From assembly GCA_012934845.2 (NCBI GenBank), contig WNNJ02003641.1:248001-312000 (forward strand): a stretch of DNA of 64,000 bases, read 5' to 3'. This DNA is from Pomphorhynchus laevis. Taxonomy: Eukaryota; Acanthocephala; Palaeacanthocephala; Echinorhynchida; Pomphorhynchidae. This document shows, in pieces, positions 56,540 through 64,000 of this stretch. The first letter of the stretch is position 1. Each line of letters opens with the position of its first letter. The translations under genes and the position numbers were made by a program. The notes under the pieces are model-generated. The model searched no databases and was not told the origin of the DNA. It saw nothing but the letters and a program-made list of their open reading frames with translations.

Positions 56540-57600
56540 AAATATGCAAACAAAATATAAGAGCTGCGATAGGAATTCCATTTGGACCGACGTACGCAGG
56601 ACTTTATGTATCGACAATCGAGTAAATATACATTGCTAAATGTGAGTATAAGCCTACCGTATGGCTCCGCTATGTGGACGACATATTTTGTGTCTGGGAC
56701 CACGGTCGTGTGCGTCTTAATCAAATTGTGGATGGCCTCAATTCGGAATCTGAGTTAACTTTCACATGTGACAAACAACAAGACAATAACGAAATTCAGT
56801 TTTTGGATGTGGCACTTAATAAAAATAATAAAACACAATGGGAAACTACTGTACATCACAAATTCATCGTTTAATTCAAAAATAAGAAGGAAATTTAATT
56901 AGAAATGAGGCAATAAGAGCTAAGAAAATATGCTCAAATACAATCTTATTCGAGAAATGCTTGCAACAATTATCAGCAGAATTTGTCGAACGTTGTTATA
57001 AAACGAAAGTCATAAGAATTGGATTTCACACCACATATAATCTACGAAGATTATTAAATACAAAGAAATCTGAACCAGGTACTAACGCTCAATGTGATGA
57101 TAAACAGTGCAAATTTTGTTCAAGTATGAATAACACAAATCATTTCACAAACACAATAACAGGAATAAAGTACTTAGTGAGTGGAAACCACACATGCAAG
57201 TCCAAAAACGTTGTGTACCTTTGCCATTGTATGCAGTGCGACCAACAGTATGTTGGTGAAACATCAAATCAGCTTAACGTTCGTATGAACTGAAGACGAG
57301 CCGATATAAAGTCAAAGCATATTGGTCGTGATGGCGCGGCAAACCATCAAATAGAACACCACGATCATGCTATGAATGTCACAATTTTACGTGGAGGTTT
57401 CAAAACGGTAAATGAAAGAAAAAAACAACGAACAGCGTTGGATAGCACAATTAATGTGTGAAAGCGCACTGAACACATTCCACATATGTCATTTACCGTA
57501 AATATAAAAACGCATGAGTATTGAACAGTTTTTTAAACAATTGCCGAGGAAGGCATTTTGCCGAAAGCTTCAATTAATTGAATAATAAATATTTCTTCTT
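56540..57600 (+). mobile_element. Penelope-like element, 5'-truncated: RT end plus GIY-YIG
   Basis: Starts at an AAIGIPFGPTYAGLYV RT motif (about 56565), then VWLRYVDDIFCVWDHG and DNNEIQFLDVAL (56674-56874). A linker follows, then 56961-57293 with Cys pairs (DDKQCKFC) and GIY-YIG (VVYLCHCMQCDQQYVGETSN). A further piece with HDHAMNVTILRGGFK lies near 57360-57410. The 3' end has CCGAGGAAGGCATTTTGCCG near 57545. Few frame breaks. Confidence 0.82.
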
Positions 57601-57828
57601 TTTCCGGTGTTCAAATATAAATTTTACATATTTATTAAAGCGACCTATATCGGATTGCGAAGATAGTGCTCTTTATTCACTGACTATATATAAACCATAT
57701 ATGGTAATATAAAGAGTTTTTATATAAGTTTAAACTAACTATATATACAATAGTTGCTAAAGGTGATCTCAATAGATCTTCACGATCTCAGGCATTCGTC
57801 GTTCTTTCGCGTCTGGCTTAGATGTTTT

Positions 57829-57940
<112 letters not shown>

Positions 57941-58159
57941 TATTCATTAACAGCCTCTGGAGGTCTATTTCAAGACGCTATTAATAATCCGTTTAATTAT
58001 CAGTTAATAAATCCGGAGAAAAAAATGTTCTCTAGATTAATTAACTGATAATTAAACATATTATATATAGAGTATTAATCCGAGTATTAATATATACAAG
58101 TATCCGTCAAAGGATCCCGGAGCTGATTTGAATAAATAATCTAAACTATATATATAGAA

Positions 58160-58342
58160 TAGTTGCTAGGTCACACGAGGTGACTTTCGCATTGAAAACC
58201 AGCTACAGAATCCTTCCTTCATAATATCCAATTCCATACACCCTGACTACTAACGGCACCATTGCCACAGCCGTTTTCGTTTCGCCCGCTTTTTGCTACA
58301 TGTTGGTTGCCCCGGGCTCGTCAGAAGGCTGACTACTAACTC
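58160..58342 (-). repeat. Direct repeat (PLE terminal-repeat-like), copy A
   Basis: A ~183-bp segment repeated at 58602-58784 with about 94% identity by eye. It carries a hammerhead ribozyme on the minus strand. The same-strand PLE at 58890-59530 suggests these are its pseudo-LTR type repeats. Confidence 0.85.
58240..58330 (-). ncRNA. Hammerhead ribozyme (copy A)
   Basis: On the minus strand, CTGACGA (58318-58324) is followed by GCCCG and, after a 24-nt loop, CGGGC: a perfect 5-bp stem II. GAAAC follows (58279-58283). Stem III has A-U and C-G next to the core, then a 6-bp AACGGC/GCCGTT helix. The cleavage triplet GTC ends at 58245. The five bases after it (AGGGT) pair with GCCTT before CTGACGA to make stem I, with two G-U pairs. 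All three helices and the invariant core are present. Hammerheads in repeats are known from PLEs. Confidence 0.8.
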
Positions 58343-58601
58343 TTCACCTTTTGAAACTTGACACTTCCGAGATTCGAGCTGTCGCTCTCCGTACTTGGCT
58401 TGCGCTCTTGACTGCTAGACTGCGAATCAAGGATTACCGGATTTCACAGAGTATATGAAACCTTCCATCATGATCTCCAGAAACTGCATTGTCCGTGATG
58501 CTCTCTGGCATGCTTATTATAGATTGTATGGTATTAGATCATGATGATCGATTGAAATCGGGACTGGTGATCCTTTTATGGATACTTATTTATGTATTGA
58601 G

Positions 58602-58784
58602 TAGTTGCTAGGTCACACGAGTTGACTTTCGCGTTGAAAACCAGCTACAGAATCCTTCCTTCATGATATCCAATTCGATACATCCTGACTACTAATGGCA
58701 CCATTGCCACATCCGTTTTCGTTTCGCCCGCTTTTTGCCACATGTTGGTAGCCCCGGGCTCGTCAGAAGGCTGACTACCAACTC
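58602..58784 (-). repeat. Direct repeat (PLE terminal-repeat-like), copy B
   Basis: Partner of 58160-58342, same orientation, offset about 442 bp. Confidence 0.85.
58683..58772 (-). ncRNA. Hammerhead ribozyme (copy B)
   Basis: Same layout as copy A: CTGACGA (58760-58766), GCCCG/CGGGC stem II, GAAAC, and GTC ending at 58687. Stem III and stem I each carry one or two extra mismatches (for example CCATT instead of CCGTT), so it may be weaker than copy A. Confidence 0.72.
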
Positions 58785-58889
58785 TGCAGTTTTTGGAGAT
58801 CATGATTGAAGGCTTCATATACTGTGTGAAATCTGATAATCCTGGATTCATAGCCTAGCAGTCAAGAGCGCAAGCCAAGACTGCTAGGC

Positions 58890-59530
58890 TTGGCTTGCAG
58901 TAGACGTCGGGGCTAATGACGTTCCCATTGCCGTTCCTTTTATTTGTTGTTACAACTTTCCCTCAAAAGAGATGACGTTATTCCGTCATACAACTTCGGT
59001 CGCATTGACAATGAAATCAGCTTCCAACTCAGACATATACCGTGTAGCCTTGCGTAATGCTCTCAGGCATTCTTCAATAGAAATGTATTCTTCAATGCCA
59101 TTACATACAATGTGTATTTTAAGGAACGAGGGTGTGAGCTGGGTATATGTAGCGGCACCGCAATCGATTCTTCTTTTCTATATAATGTTGCCTTTAAATT
59201 AGCGGTTCTGTCCGTAAATGTCACATTCAGAAAGTTTACACTCGAACTCCGCTCAAATGCTAATTTAAAAGTATTTATTCTCCAAAAGTTTTTTGAATTC
59301 CGTTAAATTTCCGTTATTTTGTATCTCCCGGCTAAACAAAAAGATATAATCTATATATTTTTAAGTAGCATTGTGGTTTAACCTCAGTCTGACGGAACCA
59401 ACGTTCCTCGATTATTCCCAAATATATGGTGGTCATCGTAGGCGCAAATATATTTCCCATTGCCATGCCCGATTTTTTAATAAAGTGACATCCTTCGAAT
59501 TTAAAAATGTTCTTTTGGAGAATAAGCTCA
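58890..59530 (-). mobile_element. Two joined Penelope-like RT fragments
   Basis: Minus strand, 59530 to about 59120: FKFEGCHFIKKSGMAMGNIF with APTMTTIYLGIIEER, a decayed catalytic site, then LKATLYRKEESIAVP and SSHPRSLK, the normal end of a PLE RT. From about 59110 to 58890 a second piece starts earlier in an RT: IEEYISIEECLRALRKATRY, then VISFEGKL and QIKGTAMGTSLAPTS. The order shows two tandem PLE copies truncated and joined. Hammerhead repeats follow downstream. Confidence 0.75.
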
Positions 59531-59649
59531 GCGGAACGAATTACAAAATCTTCAATGATGGCGAAAAGTTTGAATAGTCCATTATTAGCCTGAACGCTAC
59601 TAATGCATCGCTTGTTGGAATGTTAGTTTAAGGTTTTGAACTTCTGTAG

Positions 59650-61080
59650 TGACTAATATAGACTCATACGGCCATAAAGATTTTCTGTATAGACACATGA
59701 GTCTGCAGTGACTATATATAAGTTATACTTGAATTAAACCCATTGTTGTCGGGATCCATGTGGGATTCTGACGTTGTGGGATTAAGATATTCTTACTATT
59801 ATATTATAAGAGTCTATGACAGACATTGAGAAGCAGTTTAAAGATGCAGATACAAGATTGATATAATTTTAATTATCGCCCTTATATAGCATATTTTTAA
59901 AAATTATAAATGTTAAATAGTTAACCCATTGTAAATACGATTTAAACCGACAAATACAAATAATTTTCGGCATAAAACGTGTCTCCGCTTCTTTAATTAA
60001 CAACATAAAATAGAGAAAACAAGTCCCATTAACTTCCGTCCGTCATAAACTATCTAATTCTTTTTTCTATCTCTCTTCCCGTAATTTTACATTATTTAGA
60101 TCTTTTATTTAAACAGATAAACATTTTTCATAGAATCAAAATAGATTTAAACTGCATATATTTCTATCAGTTTCTTATTTATGCCCGAATATCGATATAT
60201 TTGATATATTCAGACATTTAATGCTTGAATATATCAAACCAATTTTTTTATTGGTTGTGTTTATTCATATGTGAATATATTGTGATATGTGATAAATTTG
60301 TGCGCTTTCCTCACGACGAACAATTGATCAACAACGAAAACGTTAAGGGCTCAAAACAATTTGGGAAAAGATGAACAATTTAAACCATTGCTATTACATA
60401 AAGCTTTCCCCATCGAGCGCATTGCAATCAGACAGTTTTAATAAAGAGCGAAACATTGCATTCATAATGGAAGTTATGAAAAATCTTCAAAACGATAATT
60501 TTTAAAAGTGTTCGTATTAATCTACTAATCTATGTGATGTGTGTTGTCGATCCGTGAATACGCTTATTAAATTGTATTTTAGTGTAAGTGATTAATGCTT
60601 AGCGAAATTAGTTCGCAGTCATTTTTATTACAATTGATTGACTTTTAAAGGACTTTTAAAGTTCACAGACAATATTTGATTTTTATTTAAATGTTTAACT
60701 ATAAATTCTATCGCGATATAAATATATATATTGCATAACAACTTTTATAATTATTTAATATTTATAATTATTTATTTTTAGCTTTAATATTTTTATTTAT
60801 AGTATAAATACATAGAATCAGTTGTCTGATATGATTAGTTCACGTACAATGTAATAATTGTGTATTTGTTTGAATATTAAATGCTTTGTAGTCAAATTCT
60901 TGTTCATATTTATAATCAAAATATATTTCATATGAAAACCAAGTTATATTAAAACTCATTTATTAAATATTAATTAGTATATAAATAAACTTGAATGCTA
61001 ATTGATTATTGTTTATCAAAAATAATAATAAACTTTATTTATTAGCTACGAATATTTTCTATTAAAAGCTTACTTGATTT
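59650..61080. other. AT-rich intron sequence
   Basis: No gene, RNA or recognisable element, apart from a weak Naiad-tail-like AGAATCAGTTGTCTGAT near 60815-60835. Confidence 0.5.
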
Positions 61081-61082
61081 AG

Positions 61083-61154
61083 AGATCTATCTTACAATGA
61101 CATTAATAATATCTCCAATATATTCTTACATAGCAAACACACAATTTCACACGT
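61083..61154 (+). CDS. LRR gene exon: one leucine-rich repeat
   Basis: A 72-nt exon with acceptor CTTGATTTAG and donor GTAAGT, phase 2 at both ends. It reads DLSYNDINNISNIFLHSKHT, then ISH, with the L-S-x-N-x-I core. It is the last exon I can find. The gene should continue beyond the window, because no C-terminal cap or membrane segment has appeared. Confidence 0.75.
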
Positions 61155-61345
61155 GTAAGTCAATATATTTTATTCATTTTACGTCACAATTGTTTTATTA
61201 ATGTTGATTACCTTCCAAATTTCATATTTGATCTATTTTGCATGTGCCATTTAGTTTGTCGTCAAATTTTTGAAAAATACTCAAATACAGTCAATTTGGA
61301 ATACATTTTTAAATGTATCGTATAAAATACGTAGACTCAGTTCTC

Positions 61346-61930
61346 GAATCTGATTTGTTCTACTGAAAAGTTATTATTATTGATCTGTGAACTTGTTTTC
61401 CCGGTAATATAACCTCTGTCAAAAATACTGCAACTATGTATTCTTGATACGACTATTGTTTGCTAATTTTTAAGCAAGTTTAATGGATTTTTTTCTTTTT
61501 ATTATAACTTTACAATATACAAAGCAACAAAATATTATTACAATTTATTTAAACAATAAAAACGAAACCTTTTATATTTATAGATGGATAATAAACATTA
61601 TGCTTTGTATTAGAATAAGGTACACTAAATAATCAAATTTAATCAGTGGAAATACGTCATTAGCACGTATTGGGCCCTGTTGCTATGTTGGGCCGAATAA
61701 TAGGGGTCGAAACCTGATAACATAACAGTTTATCCTGATGACATCTATTCCTTATTGGAATAGATCGTCTGTTATTTATTATTCAATTCATAAAATTTGA
61801 CTTTTATTGAAAATTTCAATTTTTAAATTTTAACTTGATATAAATATAAATTGTATAAAATCTTATATAATTATTTATTATTTATCTTTATTTATATATC
61901 GTATAAAATACGTAGGCTCAGTTATCTAAC
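61346..61930 (+). mobile_element. Internally deleted Naiad derivative
   Basis: Starts just after a Naiad terminal motif (ACGTAGACTCAGTT at about 61330). 61398-61550 resembles the sequence upstream of the Naiad ORF (15470-15600). From 61580 it matches the Naiad 3' UTR to the terminal CGTAGGCTCAGTTATCT near 61925. The ORF is absent, so it is a leader plus tail only, arranged head to tail with the preceding terminus. It may be non-autonomous. Confidence 0.65.
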
Positions 61931-62849
61931 CAGATAATTAATCTATCAGATTAGACAATATCGAAGTTGAATTAGACAAGTCAACTCCTTCATAATATTT
62001 TATTTATATTTATTTAGAATAAAAATTAATTTTTAATAATAATTATTTGCCGATAATTTATTTAATTTTTGATAAAGACGATAAATAATTTTAAACGATT
62101 TAATCCCTAACTGTTTACCTTTTTATTTAATTGAATAAAAATACATTCGGTAAATCTTTTAAAAATTTGGCAAACCAGTACTTCACTATGTGCTCATGGT
62201 AAACTTATATATTTTAAGATCTTGTAATTTTTCAAAGATTACGAGATATGAAAATAAGATCTTATTAATAAGATTAGATCCTATTATGATCTTAGAACCA
62301 AATATTTTAATTTTTGTATATCAACAAAAATAATTTATTTATTAATTATTTAATTATTTTTATGTTTTTTTGAGAAGAAATTTGTTTATTAGTATAAAAA
62401 ATACATCATAAAAAACAATCTAAGTGGATCAAAGTTATTTGCTAAGTTATTAAATTTATCAAAGTTATTAAAGTAAAGCTATCAAATTAAACTTGATGTA
62501 AATTATATAAAACCTTATAACAATTATTTATAATTTTAAATTATATATTATTTAATTATTAATTATTTAATTTTAATTTTATATTTTATTGACCAGTTAT
62601 TTATGATTATTTATTTTTTAAAATTCATAATTTCAATTAGCTAATCAGATTTATATTTTACACTTATATTTAAGGTGCATGTAGAATAGCTTTTACTGAA
62701 ATAAACAAATCCCAGTAAATTTATTGCCTAATTACTTGCATCCATTCAACATAACCATTCGATTTAACCGCACAAACACTTGGTTTTAAAAAGAATATTT
62801 CAATAGAAACATAAGTTCTAGTCGTTTCAATCAATAAGGGCGGAACATT

Positions 62850-62990
62850 TCAATTAATAAGGGCTGAAACCTTCTAACATAGCAGTTGCTCCTTATTACC
62901 TCTAATCCTTATTCTTAGACATCGTCTGCAATTTTTAGTCAATTCATAAAAATTGATTTTTTAAATGAATTTTTATATTTTCTATATTTC
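62850..62990 (+). mobile_element. Naiad 3' UTR fragment
   Basis: Contains ACATAGCAGTTGCTCCTTAT, CATCGTCTGCAA and TTAGTCAATTCATAAAAATT in the Naiad tail order. The terminal motif is not reached. Confidence 0.65.
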
Positions 62991-63249
62991 CTTAAAATGT
63001 ATATATATCTTTCACAAAACGCATTCAAATATTTAAATACATAAACAGATCAGCTTTCGATGTATTCTATTTCCGATAATCTCCTTACATTACAAGTTAT
63101 TTGGACGGATTTAACCGCGTTTTATTTCCATAAGTATCAGTGGATATTCGTTGTAGGAGTTGAAATATGAACTTTTTTTCGTCGTCAGTATCAATACTAT
63201 TTTCATTTGTATACTATCTGCTATAATATGTGGTCAACAGATACAAAAG

Positions 63250-63420
63250 TCAATCGTCATAAAAATTGACTTTTATTTTAAATTTTAATTTCCGAATTTT
63301 AACTTGATATAATTGTAAATTGTTTAAAATCTTATATAATTATTTATTATTTATCTTTATCTTTACTTTTATATCATATAAAATACGTATACTCAGTTAT
63401 CTGATCTGATTTGCTATTTA
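63250..63420 (+). mobile_element. Naiad 3' tail
   Basis: AT-rich tail from AATCGTCATAAAAATTGACT to the terminal ACGTATACTCAGTTATCTGA. The remaining 63420-64000 holds no gene I can recognise. Confidence 0.65.
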
Positions 63421-64000
63421 TTATTTAGAATTTAGTTAATTATTGATAATTTTATTGTTTATATAGTAATGACTTAGACTAGCAGACAATTGTATTTCAA
63501 CGTTTATTTAAACTTTTTTACGTAAAGACTGTTTAGCACAGAGGTGGCCAACTAATGGCTCTTTATTTTTCGTATCTCCACATCCTTCATGCCTTCGTTC
63601 GGATGTCCTTAATGCTTTACTTCATCCTTTCTGCGCTGTGATCTTGTAGTAGGTGAACCTGATAGTAGGTGAACATCTATCGGCAGCCTGAAAGGTACAC
63701 CAGCCATATTATTTTCTTTCCACTTGATGTATTTTAGTTCGTAGTTGGAATGTGCCAATGTTAATGTCCCTCTGACTATTCACTGATTGATCATTTTGTT
63801 TAAATTTTTATATTTCCTTAATTTGTACTTGAGTGGTCAGTGGTCGCTCCATGGAGTAAATTTTCTCCCAGCAATATCCTGATGAAAATTTTTGCTGTAA
63901 ATATTATTGCTAGTCATTTATTATTCTTAATTCATTTTTTGTCGTTGGTAAGGGCAGTTTCTGTATTGATACCAATTTGCGAGGACATGTTTGTATCTGA

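Larger units (their letters stand above)
58397..58890. repeat. Inverted repeat, ~98-bp arms
   Basis: 58397-58495 and 58789-58890 are diverged reverse complements (CTTGGCTTGCGCTCTTGACT in the left arm). The second direct-repeat copy (58602-58784) lies between them, giving a mixed direct/inverted arrangement. Confidence 0.82.

Noticed and set aside
63539-63600. hAT-like terminal motif CAGAGGTGGCCAACTAATGG
   Set aside because: No matching inverted end or clear 8-bp duplication was found in the window.

Overview
The window reads as animal nuclear DNA, most likely from an arthropod. It is AT-rich and gene-poor, and it is packed with retroelements of types common in arthropods: several non-LTR (LINE) families, many Penelope-like elements (PLEs) including an apparently intact Naiad-type copy, one short-LTR Gypsy element of the mag kind and one virus-derived element with a hepadnavirus-like reverse transcriptase/RNase H. 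There are no operons, Shine-Dalgarno-led genes or bacterial features. The species cannot be named from sequence alone.

Under the transposons I see one host gene on the + strand, spread over about 50 kb (11478 to past 61154). It starts with a signal-peptide exon. Small exons of 54-72 nt follow; most encode one leucine-rich repeat (LRR), and their flanking introns are in phase 2. The exons are at 11478-11722, 15963-16031, 16082-16150, (19341-19409), 20797-20865, 26482-26541, 45685-45738 (less certain), 46342-46413, 52109-52180 and 61083-61154. Nearly all the retroelements lie in its introns, and the 3' part of the gene is outside the window.

Layout. 1-1530: 3' part of a GC-rich L2/CR1-like LINE (family A). 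1540-9690: two head-to-tail copies of a LINE with CCHC zinc knuckles (family D), the first carrying a short Naiad-tail insertion. 9690-11470: AT-rich DNA with a tandem duplication. 12093-15242: intact Naiad PLE with a 904-codon ORF. 15963-19409: duplicated LRR exons flanking a hepadnavirus-like retroelement fossil. 21178-23465: long palindrome with a hammerhead-like core, then a tandem array of ~355-bp structured repeats. 23740-25450: classical PLE (RT plus C-terminal GIY-YIG). 26580-31680: degraded LINE split by a mag-like Gypsy element (26969-30809). 32244-32692: 5'-truncated RTE-like LINE with a 16-bp target duplication. 33317-37303: near full-length family A LINE. 37560-39770: LINE and PLE remnants. 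39790-44150: CR1-like LINE (family C) with a nested family A tail. 47740-51720: LINE fossils. 52551-59530: Naiad remnant, second structured-repeat array and several PLE fragments, including two hammerhead ribozymes in ~183-bp direct repeats. 61346-63420: repeated Naiad tails.

The recurrent theme is PLEs together with self-cleaving-ribozyme-like RNA structures, including tandem arrays that resemble animal retrozymes, all lodged in the introns of a modular LRR gene.
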